Shown here in pieces: positions 18,989 to 30,424 of a DNA stretch of 64,000 nucleotides (position 1 is the stretch's first letter; each line of letters starts with the position of its first letter). The position numbers were made by a program, and so were the translations under genes. This stretch comes from [Ruminococcus] torques ATCC 27756 (GTDB lineage: Bacteria; Bacillota; Clostridia; Lachnospirales; Lachnospiraceae), in assembly GCF_000153925.1 (NCBI RefSeq), contig NZ_DS264344.1, forward strand, positions 1-64,000, in the 5' to 3' direction. The notes below the pieces were generated by a model that saw only the letters and a program-made list of their open reading frames with translations, was not told where the DNA came from and did no database searches.

Positions 18989-20500
18989 ATGATGAGAGGA
19001 TTACATACTCCGGTACGGGCAATCCGGAGAAGAGTGTTTAAGGAAGTGGCGCAGCTTGGATTTAAGGCAGATGAGGATACGCTTCTTGCGGATATGGAAG
19101 CCATTCCGTATGCGATCGTAAATGAAGATTCAGAGAAATACAGAGAAAGCGTTTACCGCGCACGGGCGATCGTAAGGGAACGGCTGCGTTTGGCGATGGG
19201 ACTTTCCCTGCGTCCGGAAAATAAGCCGGTTCATTTAACTGCGGGCGTGGAAGCAAGCAATATCTCTGAAAAATATTATGAGCCTCCGCTGATGCAGGTT
19301 ATTCCGTCCGCATGTGAAAGCTGCGAAGAGAATAAATACGAGGTAAGTAATATCTGTAAAGGCTGTCTTGCGCACCCGTGTCAGGAAGTCTGTCCGAAAG
19401 ACGCTATTTCCATGGTGAACGGGCGGTCGTATATCGATCAGGAAAAATGTATCAAATGCGGAAAATGCAAATCAGTCTGTCCGTACGATGCGATCGCGAA
19501 AAAGGAGCGTCCATGTCAGAAAGCCTGCGGTGTGAATGCGATTAAATCCGACAAAATGGGAAGAGCATATATTGATAATGAAAAATGTGTTTCATGCGGT
19601 ATGTGTATGGTAAGTTGTCCGTTTGGCGCGATTTCGGATAAGTCTCAGATATTCCAGCTTGCACGGGCGTTATCAGAAGGTGAAAATGTAATTGCGGAGA
19701 TCGCTCCGGCATTTGTAGGACAGTTCGGTGATAATATTACACCGAGAAATATTAAAGCCGCTCTTCGTGAACTCGGATTTTCGGAAGTGTATGAAGTTGC
19801 GCTTGGAGCAGACATCGGCGCGATTGCAGAGGCGCATCACTATGTGGATAAAGTTGTGACGGGTGAACTGCCGTTTCTTTTGACATCCTGTTGTCCTTCA
19901 TGGTCTGTCATGGCAAAAAAATTTTTCCCGGATCTGATCGACCAGATCTCCCAGGAACTTACTCCTATGGTGGCGACGGCAAGGACAATTAAGCAGAAAC
20001 ACCCTGAAGCAAAAGTAGTCTTTATCGGACCATGTGCCGCGAAGAAACTGGAAGCGTCAAGAAGAAGCGTGCGAAGTGACGTTGATTTTGTTGTTACTTT
20101 TGAGGAATTGCAGGCAATGTTTGATGCAAAAGAGATCGATCTGACAGAGTATGAAGCAGAGTCTTCCTTCCATGATGCAACCGGAGCTGGCAGGGGATAC
20201 GGATGTGCAGGCGGAGTTGCCGAGGCAATAGAAAAATGTATTAACGAATATTATCCTGATGTACAGGTGAATATTGAGCACGCAGAAGGATTGAAGGAAT
20301 GTAAAAAGATATTAACTCTGGCAAAGGCAGGCAAGATGAACGGTTGTCTGATCGAAGGAATGGGATGTCCGGGAGGATGTATTGCCGGAGCGGGAACGAA
20401 TATTCCTCTTCCGAAGGCGAAGAAAGATCTTGCGGCTTTCGTGAAAAACTCAAGTAAGTCAATTCCGCCGAAAGAATTAGAAGAGATCGAACTTGATTAA
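18989..20500 (+). CDS. [FeFe] hydrogenase, group B-like
   Basis: About 503 residues. The order is a helical N-terminal region, a Cys-rich ferredoxin part with two 4Fe-4S motifs (CIKCGKCKSVCP and CVSCGMCMVSCP), and the H-cluster domain. Its three motifs are TSCCPSW (around residue 298), IGPCAAKKLEA and EGMGCPGGCIAGAG. The last two differ from the classic MPCxxKxxE and GGGxxEA forms and match what I recall of group B enzymes, whose physiological direction is unclear. AGGAGG at 18974-18979 favours the ATG at 18989 over the GTG at 18983. Confidence 0.85.
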   Translation: MMRGLHTPVRAIRRRVFKEVAQLGFKADEDTLLADMEAIPYAIVNEDSEKYRESVYRARAIVRERLRLAMGLSLRPENKPVHLTAGVEASNISEKYYEPPLMQVIPSACESCEENKYEVSNICKGCLAHPCQEVCPKDAISMVNGRSYIDQEKCIKCGKCKSVCPYDAIAKKERPCQKACGVNAIKSDKMGRAYIDNEKCVSCGMCMVSCPFGAISDKSQIFQLARALSEGENVIAEIAPAFVGQFGDNITPRNIKAALRELGFSEVYEVALGADIGAIAEAHHYVDKVVTGELPFLLTSCCPSWSVMAKKFFPDLIDQISQELTPMVATARTIKQKHPEAKVVFIGPCAAKKLEASRRSVRSDVDFVVTFEELQAMFDAKEIDLTEYEAESSFHDATGAGRGYGCAGGVAEAIEKCINEYYPDVQVNIEHAEGLKECKKILTLAKAGKMNGCLIEGMGCPGGCIAGAGTNIPLPKAKKDLAAFVKNSSKSIPPKELEEIELD

Positions 20501-20592
20501 AATAAATACAAATTTGACAGCCGGACTGCAAGAAAAGAAAGCGAAAATGCCGTAAACGGAAAATTGCAGATAAAATATGGGATAAGATAAGT

Positions 20593-20621
20593 AAGCGGGC
20601 GCCTTTTTTTGGCGTCCGCTT
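20593..20621 (+). terminator. GC-rich hairpin between hydrogenase gene and alaS
   Basis: Stem AAGCGGGCGCC / GGCGTCCGCTT (one G-U pair) around a loop of seven T. There is no T tail after the stem, so it may be a terminator of unusual form. A transposed RNA-stability element is also possible. Confidence 0.45.
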
Positions 20622-20648
20622 TACAAATATAACCCTCTATGATATATT
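20620..20648 (+). promoter_or_regulatory. alaS promoter
   Basis: TTTACA (20620-20625), 17 bases, TATATT (20643-20648). The leader is about 35 bases with GAGGAGG near the ATG. No T-box leader is present, so no tRNA-sensing control of this alaS is visible. Confidence 0.6.
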
Positions 20649-20687
20649 ATAAAACAGGCTTTTGGAGCGAAAGAGGAGGAAAATGCA

Positions 20688-23330
20688 ATGAAGGCATATG
20701 GAGTAAATGAACTTAGAAAAATGTTTTTAGAGTTCTTTGAGAGTAAAGGACATCTTGCGATGAAGAGTTTTTCATTGGTGCCGCACAATGATAAGAGCCT
20801 TCTGCTTATCAATTCGGGTATGGCGCCGTTAAAACCATATTTTACAGGACAGGAGATTCCGCCGAGAAAGCGAGTGACTACCTGCCAGAAATGTATCCGT
20901 ACGGGAGATATTGAAAATGTCGGAAAGACAGCGCGTCACGGTACATTTTTTGAAATGCTCGGAAATTTTTCGTTTGGAGATTACTTTAAAGAAGAAGCGA
21001 TTCAGTGGACATGGGAATTTCTGACAGAAGTAGTCGGCCTTGACCCGAATAGACTGTACCCGTCCGTATATGAGGACGATGCGGAAGCATTTGAAATATG
21101 GAATAAGAAGATGGGGATTCCGGCAGAACGTATCTTTAAATTCGGAAAAGAAGATAATTTCTGGGAGCATGGTTCCGGTCCGTGCGGACCCTGTTCAGAA
21201 GTGTATTATGACAGGGGAGAAAAATACGGCTGTGGAAGTCCTGATTGTACAGTAGGCTGCGAGTGCGACCGTTACATGGAAATTTGGAATAATGTATTTA
21301 CACAGTTTGACAATGACGGAAACGGCAATTACAGTGAGCTGGAGCAGAAGAATATTGATACGGGAATGGGATTGGAACGTCTGGCGTCTGTTGTGCAGGA
21401 TGTAGATTCTATTTTTGATGTTGATACGATTAAAGCGCTTCGTGATCACGTATGCCGCCTTGCGGAAAAAGAATACGGGGAAGAGTACAACAATGATGTC
21501 TCGATCCGCGTCATTACAGATCATGTCCGTTCTGTGACTTTTATGATCTCAGATGGAATTATGCCGTCTAATGAAGGCCGCGGTTATGTTCTTCGCCGTC
21601 TGCTTAGAAGAGCCTGCCGTCATGGAAGACTTCTCGGCATTCACAAAGGATTCCTGCCGGAGCTTGCAGAAACTGTCATTGCGGGATCAAAAGACGGGTA
21701 TCCGGAGCTGGAGGAGAAGAAAGAATTTATTTTGAACGTGATTTCCAAAGAGGAAGAGCAGTTCAATAAAACAATAGATCAGGGACTTGGAATTTTGGCA
21801 GAGATGATCTCTGATATGGAGAAAAAAGAAGAAAAGATATTAAACGGCGAAGATGCTTTCCGCCTGTATGACACATATGGATTCCCTCTCGATCTGACAA
21901 AAGAAATTTTGGAAGAAAAAGGACTCTGTGTGGATGAAGATGGATTTAAAGCCTCCATGGAAGTTCAGAGAAAAAAAGCCCGTGACGCCCGTGAAGTGAC
22001 GAATTATATGGGAGCTGATGTAACAGTATATGAGTCTATCGATCCGAATGTGACAAGTGAATTTGTCGGATATGAACATCTTACATGGGAATCAGACGTG
22101 ACTGTTCTTACAACGGAAACGGAGATTGCGGACGCATTATCTGAAGGAGAGCACGGTACGGTCTTTGTTCAGGAGACCCCGTTTTATGCGACAAGCGGAG
22201 GTCAGGAGGCGGATACAGGATATATCCGTACTGCAGAAGGTGAATTTAAAGTAGAAGATACAGTGAAATTGCTCGGCGGAAAAGTCGGTCATGTCGGAGT
22301 TATGACAAAGGGAATGATCAGATCCGGAGATAAAGTAGTGCTGGAAGTGGATGCGAAAAAGCGTGCTCTTTCAGCAAGGAATCATAGCGCAACTCATCTT
22401 CTTCAAAAAGCACTTCGTACAGTGTTGGGAAGTCATGTAGAACAGGCAGGATCAAGCGTAAATGAAGACAGACTTCGCTTTGATTTTACACATTTTTCGG
22501 CGATGACAGAAGATGAGATCACACAGGTTGAGAAACTTGTCAATGAAAGTATTGCAAAAGCATACGATGTAGATATTAAAAATATGCCGATCGAAGAGGC
22601 AAAAAAGACAGGAGCGCAGGCTCTGTTCGGAGAAAAATACGGTGATATAGTCCGTGTCGTGAATATGGGAGATTATTCTATTGAATTTTGCGGCGGAACT
22701 CATGTGAATAACACATCGGAGATTATGGCTCTGAAAATTGTTTCAGAGACAGGTGTGGCGGCAGGAGTTCGCAGAATTGAGGCTTTGACTTCAGAAGGGC
22801 TGATGAAATATTATGCGCAGACAGAAGAAAAATTGAAAAATGCGGCAGCGCTTTTAAAAGCAACGCCTGACAATTTATCAGATAAGATTCATCATATGAT
22901 TGCTGAAAACAAAACATTACACAGCGAAGTGGAAAGTCTGAAAAGTAAGATCGCTCAAAGTGCGGCAGGAGACGTACTGGATCAGGTGAAAGAAGTAAAA
23001 GGAATAAAACTTTTGGCAGCGCAGATCGAGGGCGTTGACATGAACGGACTTAGAGAACTTGGCGATCAGTTGAAAGAAAAATTAGGAGACGGAGTTGTCG
23101 TCCTTGCATCAGGAAGCGATAGTAAAGTCAGTCTGATGGCTACTGCGACAGACGGAGCGATGAAAAAAGGCGCTCACGCCGGAAATCTTGTGAAAGCGAT
23201 CGCAGGATGTGTCGGAGGCGGCGGCGGTGGTCGTCCGAATATGGCGCAGGCGGGAGGAAAGAATCCGTCAGGAATCCAGGATGCATTGAAAAAAGCGGAA
23301 GAAGTTCTTGCAGAACAGATCAAAGAATAG
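20688..23330 (+). CDS. alaS: Alanyl-tRNA synthetase
   Basis: A protein of 880 residues, full length. The class II catalytic core opens with ELRKMFLEFFESKGHLAMKS. The editing domain has the zinc motif HSATHLL and CGGTHVNNTSEI, which clears mischarged Ser and Gly. A C-terminal coiled region and the C-Ala domain with its GCVGGGGGGRPNMAQAGGK stretch complete it. The ATG at 20688 lies behind GAGGAGG. It stands alone with its own promoter. Confidence 0.97.
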   Translation: MKAYGVNELRKMFLEFFESKGHLAMKSFSLVPHNDKSLLLINSGMAPLKPYFTGQEIPPRKRVTTCQKCIRTGDIENVGKTARHGTFFEMLGNFSFGDYFKEEAIQWTWEFLTEVVGLDPNRLYPSVYEDDAEAFEIWNKKMGIPAERIFKFGKEDNFWEHGSGPCGPCSEVYYDRGEKYGCGSPDCTVGCECDRYMEIWNNVFTQFDNDGNGNYSELEQKNIDTGMGLERLASVVQDVDSIFDVDTIKALRDHVCRLAEKEYGEEYNNDVSIRVITDHVRSVTFMISDGIMPSNEGRGYVLRRLLRRACRHGRLLGIHKGFLPELAETVIAGSKDGYPELEEKKEFILNVISKEEEQFNKTIDQGLGILAEMISDMEKKEEKILNGEDAFRLYDTYGFPLDLTKEILEEKGLCVDEDGFKASMEVQRKKARDAREVTNYMGADVTVYESIDPNVTSEFVGYEHLTWESDVTVLTTETEIADALSEGEHGTVFVQETPFYATSGGQEADTGYIRTAEGEFKVEDTVKLLGGKVGHVGVMTKGMIRSGDKVVLEVDAKKRALSARNHSATHLLQKALRTVLGSHVEQAGSSVNEDRLRFDFTHFSAMTEDEITQVEKLVNESIAKAYDVDIKNMPIEEAKKTGAQALFGEKYGDIVRVVNMGDYSIEFCGGTHVNNTSEIMALKIVSETGVAAGVRRIEALTSEGLMKYYAQTEEKLKNAAALLKATPDNLSDKIHHMIAENKTLHSEVESLKSKIAQSAAGDVLDQVKEVKGIKLLAAQIEGVDMNGLRELGDQLKEKLGDGVVVLASGSDSKVSLMATATDGAMKKGAHAGNLVKAIAGCVGGGGGGRPNMAQAGGKNPSGIQDALKKAEEVLAEQIKE

Positions 23331-23399
23331 TTTTATTTTGTAAAAATATAGAAAAATGCATTTTTTATAAGATTTTATGAAGTTTTTGCTCGGAAATAG

Positions 23400-23427
23400 T
23401 TGACGGGAGAAAAAAATATGTTATAAT
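23400..23427 (+). promoter_or_regulatory. rpsU promoter
   Basis: TTGACG (23400-23405), 16 bases, TATAAT (23422-23427), followed by a leader of about 70 bases and GGAGGGGAGG (23483-23492). Confidence 0.7.
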
Positions 23428-23506
23428 CTTTATTAGTGCAATAAAAATACCCGAACAGTCGTATTATGCACAATACAAGGCTGGAGGGGAGGTTAGGTGT
23501 GAGACT

Positions 23507-23683
23507 ATGTCAAATGTAATCGTTAAAGAAAACGAGACGTTAGATAGCGCTTTACGCAGATTCAAAAGAAACTGTGCTAAAGCTGGTATTCAGCAGGAGA
23601 TCCGCAAAAGGGAGCACTATGAAAAACCAAGCGTAAGACGTAAGAAAAAATCTGAAGCTGCTAGAAAACGTAAATATAATTAA
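23507..23683 (+). CDS. rpsU: 30S ribosomal protein S21
   Basis: A 58-residue basic protein, easily missed because it is so short. It starts [20 protein letters not shown] and ends in a run rich in Arg and Lys ([15 protein letters not shown]), as S21 does. It binds the 16S rRNA platform of the small subunit and aids initiation. ATG at 23507 and TAA at 23681-23683. It is a single-gene unit with its own promoter and terminator. Confidence 0.95.
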   Translation: MSNVIVKENETLDSALRRFKRNCAKAGIQQEIRKREHYEKPSVRRKKKSEAARKRKYN

Positions 23684-23695
23684 TAAGTGCACTTA

Positions 23696-23723
23696 AACAG
23701 GATGCCGACGGCATCCTGTTTTT
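23696..23723 (+). terminator. Terminator after rpsU
   Basis: An 11-bp perfect stem AACAGGATGCC / GGCATCCTGTT (23696-23706, 23710-23720) with a three-base loop, then T residues. Confidence 0.88.
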
Positions 23724-23842
23724 CGTTATGGAAGAAAGAATCTGATTAAATTATATAGCGCCCAAAATGAATAAAACAAGATGTTTTTCTTTCAAAATAG
23801 GATATATTATATGTAATAAAGGCAAAAAATTGAAATTTTACG

Positions 23843-23871
23843 TTGACAATCTTTCATTTTCCTTTTAAAAT
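23843..23871 (+). promoter_or_regulatory. gdhA promoter
   Basis: TTGACA (23843-23848), 17 bases, TAAAAT (23866-23871), with a leader of about 60 bases ending in AGGAGG before the gdhA ATG. Confidence 0.7.
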
Positions 23872-23928
23872 GTACGAGTAGAAAAAATTCTATGTCGGAT
23901 ATGATCCGTAAATTCATTCAGGAGGTAA

Positions 23929-25269
<1,341 letters not shown>

Positions 25270-25377
25270 TATAGGAAATAAGATATTTTCATTTTTTATT
25301 CGTTTAGAACATGCTGCCAGGAAAGTAAAAGCTTTGATCGATAGTTTGTGAAAAAACTGTTAATTTAAGAAAAGGCG

Positions 25378-25406
25378 TTGACACATACTTTTATTTCAGA
25401 TATATT
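25378..25406 (+). promoter_or_regulatory. Promoter of the riboswitch-controlled P-type ATPase
   Basis: TTGACA (25378-25383), 17 bases, TATATT (25401-25406). Transcription would begin around 25413, just before the riboswitch. Bases 25270-25377 hold nothing I recognise. Confidence 0.75.
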
Positions 25407-25414
25407 ACTGTTTA

Positions 25415-25549
25415 GTAAAAGGGAGTAACTGGCGCTTGTTAAAAGCGTTTGCGATGTCGTCAGTACGATGCATATGCATCCGTATCGTGATTAAACAGTG
25501 AGACTTTTATTGCATTACATAATTAGTGTGCAATAGGAGTCTCTTTTTT
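25415..25549 (+). promoter_or_regulatory. yybP-ykoY (manganese) riboswitch with terminator
   Basis: The leader has the two conserved pieces of the yybP-ykoY aptamer: AAAAGGGAGTAACTGGCGC (25417-25435) and GATGTCGTCAGTACGATG (25453-25470). It ends in GTGAGAC, which starts a 15-bp hairpin (arms 25500-25514 and 25529-25543) followed by six T (25544-25549). In the family, Mn2+ binding opens expression of exporters; here an intrinsic terminator would be the off switch. The gene served is the P-type ATPase at 25,633. Confidence 0.82.
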
Positions 25550-25632
25550 ATTGTATGAGAAATATTACTTCTTATAGGATGAAAAAGCTCCGTGCATAAT
25601 GCACACTCATATAATCTTAAGGAGGAAAACAG

Positions 25633-28254
25633 ATGAAAACATTTTATCAAATGTCCGGAGAGGATACGATGAAGCAGTTAAACGGCTCTGCCGAACCGCT
25701 TACTGAATCGCAGGTGAAAGAGCATCAGGAAAAATACGGTCGGAATGAGCTTGTGGAGGGCAAGAAAAAGACGGTGCTTCAGATCTTTCTTGAACAGTAC
25801 AAGGACTTTCTTGTTATCATCCTGATCATTGCGGCTATTGCATCGGGATTTATGGGAGATGTGGAAAGTACGGCGGTTATTTTAATCGTAATCACAATGA
25901 ATGCAATACTGGGAACAGTTCAGACTGTGAAAGCAGAACAATCTCTTGCCAGCCTGAAAAAACTTTCCGGTCCGGAAGCAAAAGTGCTGAGAAACGGAAC
26001 AGTTATCCCGATTCCGTCTTCGGAAGTAACAGTCGGTGATATTGTAATGTTGGATGCAGGAGATTACATTCCTGCCGACGGACGTCTTTTGGAAAGCGCC
26101 AGCCTGAAAGTTGATGAGAGCGCTTTGACAGGAGAAAGTCTTGGAGTAGAAAAGTCTGTAGATATTATAAATGAAGAAGAGGTTCCGCTTGGCGATAGAT
26201 TGAATATGGTTTATTCAGGAAGCTTTGTCACATATGGAAGGGGATCTTTTGTTGTAACCGGAATCGGGATGGAGACAGAAGTCGGAAAAATCGCAAGTCT
26301 GTTAAAGACAACTTCCGAGAAAAAGACGCCGCTTCAGATCAATCTGGATCAGTTTGGTCAAAAGTTGTCGATCTTGATCCTTGTATTCTGTGGTATTTTA
26401 TTCGGAATCAATATTTTGCGAGGCGATAAGATCGGTGATGCCTTTCTTTTTGCAGTAGCCCTTGCAGTGGCGGCAATTCCGGAAGCGCTTAGTTCTATTG
26501 TTACAATCGTACTTTCTTTTGGTACGCAGAAGATGGCGAAAGAACATGCGATCATGCGTAAACTTCAGGCAGTGGAAGGACTCGGAAGCGTATCGATCAT
26601 TTGTTCTGATAAAACAGGAACGCTGACACAGAACAAAATGACAGTAGAAGATTATTATGTTGATGAGCTTTGCATTAAAGCAGAAGATATAGATTTGAAT
26701 GACCCTTCCCAGAGCAGGCTGTTGATCGGAAGTATGTTATGCAACGATTCTAAAAATACAGACGGCGTAGAAATCGGAGATCCGACAGAAACAGCTTTGA
26801 TCAATCTTGGAAGTAAGCTTGGACTTGATCCGGAAGAAATAAGAACGAAATATCCTCGTGAGAGTGAAAATCCTTTTGACAGCGATCGTAAGTTAATGTC
26901 AACAAAGCATACGATTGAAAATGTTCCTACGATGATCGTAAAAGGTGCGGTCGATGTGTTGCTGACTCGTATGGATCAGATACAGATCGGTTCTGAAGTG
27001 CGTCCGATGACGGAGCAGGACAGAAAAAATATCGAAGAACAAAATCAGGCATTTTCAAGACAGGGACTCCGTGTTCTTGCTTTTGCATATAAAACAGTGT
27101 CAGACGAGTTGGAATTGACTTTGGAAGACGAATATAATCTTACGTTTATCGGCTTGATCGCAATGATGGATCCTCCGCGTGAAGAATCCAAAGCTGCTGT
27201 AGCGGAATGTAAGAAGGCGGGTATTCGTCCGATTATGATCACGGGAGATCATAAAGTGACGGCTGCGGCGATTGCGAAAAGAATCGGTATTTTGGAAGAT
27301 GAGTCTGAAGCATGTGAAGGTGCGGAGATTGATAAACTTTCCGATGAAGAATTGAAAGATTTTGTAGAGGGAATTTCCGTATATGCCCGTGTTTCTCCGG
27401 AACATAAAATCCGTATTGTACGTGCATGGCAGGAAAAGGGAAATATTGTATCTATGACAGGTGACGGAGTAAACGATGCGCCGGCGCTGAAACAGGCGGA
27501 TATTGGTGTTGCAATGGGAATCACCGGAAGTGAAGTATCGAAAGATGCAGCGGCGATGGTATTGACAGATGATAACTTTGCAACGATCGTAAAAGCGGTA
27601 GAAAACGGAAGAAATATTTACCGGAACATTAAAAACTCCATCCAGTTTTTGCTTTCGGGAAACTTTGGCGCGATTCTCGCTGTGCTCTACGCTTCTATCG
27701 CAGGTCTTCCGGTTCCGTTCGCACCTGTGCATTTGTTGTTTATTAACTTGTTGACAGACAGCCTTCCGGCAATAGCACTCGGACTTGAACCTCACTCTAA
27801 AGAAGTGATGGAAGAAAAACCAAGACCGATGAACGAGTCGATCCTTACAAAAGATTTTATGCTGAAAATCGGAACAGAAGGACTGTCAATCGGAATCACA
27901 ACAATGATCGCATTTTTGATCGGATATAAAGGCGGTAATGCATTGCTTGGAAGTACAATGGCATTTGCGACACTGTGCTCTGCAAGATTGTTCCATGGAT
28001 TTAACTGCAAATCAGACAGACCTGTTGTATTTACAAGCAAGCTTTTAAATAATATTTATTTGATAGGTGCATTTGTTGTAGGTCTGGCATTAGTGACAAT
28101 GGTTGTTATGATTCCGGGACTTCACAGTATTTTTAAAGTACAGACGTTGAATTTGACGCAGCTTTTGATCGTATACGGCCTTGCGGCAGTGAATATTCCG
28201 ATCATCCAGATTTTGAAAGCAATCCGTCTGGCGCTGAAGAAAAAAGAAAAATAA
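25633..28254 (+). CDS. Cation-exporting P-type ATPase (Ca2+/Mn2+ type)
   Basis: A protein of 873 residues of the P2A (SERCA/PMCA-like) layout. An N-terminal cation-ATPase domain and two TM helices come first, then the actuator motif TGES, the M4 metal-site helix AAIPEALSSIVTI, the phosphorylation motif DKTGTLT (Asp near residue 326), the hinge GDGVNDAPALK and a six-helix C-terminal bundle. Annotation by similarity would say calcium-transporting; the Mn2+-type riboswitch upstream makes manganese export at least as likely. The ATG at 25633 follows AAGGAGG. Confidence 0.88.
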   Translation: MKTFYQMSGEDTMKQLNGSAEPLTESQVKEHQEKYGRNELVEGKKKTVLQIFLEQYKDFLVIILIIAAIASGFMGDVESTAVILIVITMNAILGTVQTVKAEQSLASLKKLSGPEAKVLRNGTVIPIPSSEVTVGDIVMLDAGDYIPADGRLLESASLKVDESALTGESLGVEKSVDIINEEEVPLGDRLNMVYSGSFVTYGRGSFVVTGIGMETEVGKIASLLKTTSEKKTPLQINLDQFGQKLSILILVFCGILFGINILRGDKIGDAFLFAVALAVAAIPEALSSIVTIVLSFGTQKMAKEHAIMRKLQAVEGLGSVSIICSDKTGTLTQNKMTVEDYYVDELCIKAEDIDLNDPSQSRLLIGSMLCNDSKNTDGVEIGDPTETALINLGSKLGLDPEEIRTKYPRESENPFDSDRKLMSTKHTIENVPTMIVKGAVDVLLTRMDQIQIGSEVRPMTEQDRKNIEEQNQAFSRQGLRVLAFAYKTVSDELELTLEDEYNLTFIGLIAMMDPPREESKAAVAECKKAGIRPIMITGDHKVTAAAIAKRIGILEDESEACEGAEIDKLSDEELKDFVEGISVYARVSPEHKIRIVRAWQEKGNIVSMTGDGVNDAPALKQADIGVAMGITGSEVSKDAAAMVLTDDNFATIVKAVENGRNIYRNIKNSIQFLLSGNFGAILAVLYASIAGLPVPFAPVHLLFINLLTDSLPAIALGLEPHSKEVMEEKPRPMNESILTKDFMLKIGTEGLSIGITTMIAFLIGYKGGNALLGSTMAFATLCSARLFHGFNCKSDRPVVFTSKLLNNIYLIGAFVVGLALVTMVVMIPGLHSIFKVQTLNLTQLLIVYGLAAVNIPIIQILKAIRLALKKKEK

Positions 28255-28317
28255 AGCTCTCTTTAAAAGATTGGTTTAACAGAAGAGAAGCAGAGGGATA
28301 CAGAAAGGAGGACTTTT

Positions 28318-30255
28318 ATGAAACAAGTACAAAAACCAAGAAAGCCATTGATCGTATATTATCTGATAGCGATTGCGGTGCTGATCCTTTTTAACTCCTT
28401 TGTATTCCCTGCCATTGTAGGGGGAAATGTTGAGGAAGTTGATTACGGCACGTTCCTTACGATGGTAGAAAACAAAGAAGTATCGAAAGTACAGCTCGAA
28501 GGCGAAAGCATTTATTTTACAGATAAAAGTGAAGATTCCAGACAGTATGAAACTACGAGGTTTGATGACCCGGATCTTGTAAACCGTTTGGAAAAAGCAG
28601 GATGTAAGTTCGGAAGAGTTGCGGATCGACAGATGAGTCCGTTTTTAAGTATGCTCTTATCAATCGTGATTCCGATGATCATTTTCATTCTCCTCGGACA
28701 GTTTTTGTCACGTCAACTCATGAAAAAGATGGGCGGAGCGGCAGGCGGAAACCAGTTTATGCAGTTTGGAAAGAGCAATGCAAAAGTATATGTGCAGTCT
28801 ACGACGGGTATTACGTTTAACGATGTGGCAGGTGAAGATGAAGCAAAAGAACTTTTGACAGAGATTGTTGATTTCCTTCATAATCCTCAGAAATATCAGG
28901 AAATCGGCGCCGTATGTCCGAAAGGCGCCCTCCTTGTGGGGCCTCCGGGAACAGGAAAGACGCTTCTTGCAAAAGCCGTTGCAGGGGAAGCGGGAGTTCC
29001 GTTTTTCTCTATTTCGGGTTCGGAATTTGTAGAAATGTTTGTCGGCATGGGAGCTTCAAAAGTGCGTGATCTGTTTAAACAGGCAAATGAGAAAGCCCCT
29101 TGTATTGTATTTATCGATGAGATCGATACGATCGGCAAGAAACGTGACAGCCACGGAATGGCAGGAAATGATGAACGGGAGCAAACATTGAATCAGCTCC
29201 TTACAGAAATGGACGGTTTTGATGCGTCGAAAGGTGTTGTAATACTTGCGGCAACAAACCGACCGGACACATTGGATCCGGCGCTTTTGCGCCCGGGACG
29301 TTTTGACCGGAGAATCCCTGTAGAACTTCCCGATCTTAAAGGGCGTGAAGAAATACTGAAAGTGCATGCACGAAAAATAAAACTCGGGGATAATGTGGAT
29401 TTTAATGCGATTGCAAGAGCAGCTTCGGGAGCATCAGGAGCGGAGTTGGCAAATATGGTGAATGAGGCGGCTCTTCGGGCTGTCCGTGAAAACAGAAAAT
29501 TTGTTGTGCAGTCGGATCTAGAGGAAAGTATTGAAGTTGTGATCGCGGGATACCAAAAGAAAAACCGTGTTCTTTCGACGAAAGAGAAACTGATCGTCGC
29601 ATATCATGAGATCGGTCATGCTTTGGTGGCGGCATTACAGACACATTCGGCTCCGGTGACAAAAATTACGATCATTCCCAGAACTTCGGGTGCGCTCGGA
29701 TATACGATGCAGGTAGAAGAAGAGGAACGTAATCTGATGACTGAAGAAGAACTTAAAAATAAAATTGCGACATTGACAGGAGGAAGATGCGCGGAGGAGC
29801 TTGTATTCGGCTCAGTGACAACAGGAGCGTCAAATGATATTGAACAGGCGACGAAGCTTTCCAGGGCAATGATCACCAGATATGGTATGAGCAGCCGATT
29901 TGGAATGGTTGCTCTTGAGACGCAGTCAAATCCGTACCTCGGAGGCGACAGCAGTTTAAGTTGTTCTCCTGAGACAGCGGCAACTATTGACGATATGGTT
30001 GTAGATATGGTAAAACAGTCTTATGAGAAGGCGCGAAAGCTGTTGAAAGATAATCAGGGGAAATTGCATGAACTTGCCAAATATTTGTATGAGAAAGAAA
30101 CAATCACAGGGGACGAATTTATGCGGATCTTGTCACAGAAAGAACTTTCTTCAGATGGAGAGACTGCATCAGGCGCAGAGTTTGCGGCAGATGGCAGACA
30201 GATTTTAGAGGAAGAAAAAGCATCAGACAAAGAAGTGCATATTTCTGAGGAATAA
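28318..30255 (+). CDS. ftsH: ATP-dependent zinc metalloprotease FtsH
   Basis: A protein of 645 residues. Two TM helices (about residues 13-33 and 105-127) flank an outside domain. The AAA+ module has Walker [14 protein letters not shown], Walker [10 protein letters not shown] and the second region of homology [20 protein letters not shown]. The M41 protease has zinc site [11 protein letters not shown]; the family form is HEAGH and the Ile variant keeps the ligands. It degrades unassembled membrane proteins. It lies between two P-type ATPases; AAAGGAGG precedes the ATG. Confidence 0.95.
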   Translation: MKQVQKPRKPLIVYYLIAIAVLILFNSFVFPAIVGGNVEEVDYGTFLTMVENKEVSKVQLEGESIYFTDKSEDSRQYETTRFDDPDLVNRLEKAGCKFGRVADRQMSPFLSMLLSIVIPMIIFILLGQFLSRQLMKKMGGAAGGNQFMQFGKSNAKVYVQSTTGITFNDVAGEDEAKELLTEIVDFLHNPQKYQEIGAVCPKGALLVGPPGTGKTLLAKAVAGEAGVPFFSISGSEFVEMFVGMGASKVRDLFKQANEKAPCIVFIDEIDTIGKKRDSHGMAGNDEREQTLNQLLTEMDGFDASKGVVILAATNRPDTLDPALLRPGRFDRRIPVELPDLKGREEILKVHARKIKLGDNVDFNAIARAASGASGAELANMVNEAALRAVRENRKFVVQSDLEESIEVVIAGYQKKNRVLSTKEKLIVAYHEIGHALVAALQTHSAPVTKITIIPRTSGALGYTMQVEEEERNLMTEEELKNKIATLTGGRCAEELVFGSVTTGASNDIEQATKLSRAMITRYGMSSRFGMVALETQSNPYLGGDSSLSCSPETAATIDDMVVDMVKQSYEKARKLLKDNQGKLHELAKYLYEKETITGDEFMRILSQKELSSDGETASGAEFAADGRQILEEEKASDKEVHISEE

Positions 30256-30289
30256 AGATTATCTGTTAAAATTAAAAAATTGCAGGCGA

Positions 30290-30338
30290 TAGCGTCGCTG
30301 TACAGAAAGAACCGTTTACGGTCTGTACATCGACGCTA
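30290..30338 (+). repeat. Long hairpin between ftsH and the second P-type ATPase
   Basis: TAGCGTCG-C-TGTACAGA (30290-30306) pairs with TCTGTACA-T-CGACGCTA (30322-30338), one mismatch in 17. Inside is a smaller ACCG/CGGT stem. There is no T tract, so it is not a standard terminator. It may be a transcript-end stabiliser or a protein-binding palindrome. Confidence 0.6.
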
Positions 30339-30424
30339 CCCTTGTACAACGGTATGAATAGAAAATAAAAAAGAACAGCAATAAGAAGTTAGACACAAAA
30401 GAAGAGACAGAGGTGAAAAGCTGT

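Noticed and set aside
20501-20687. T-box leader or TTGACA promoter at 20514 ahead of alaS
   Set aside because: No T-box core sequence is present and no -10 box lies at the right distance from 20514; TTTACA at 20620 fits better.
27100-27795. 231-codon minus-strand frame inside the P-type ATPase gene
   Set aside because: It lies wholly opposite conserved ATPase motifs (hinge and phosphorylation-domain regions), so it is a codon-usage artefact.
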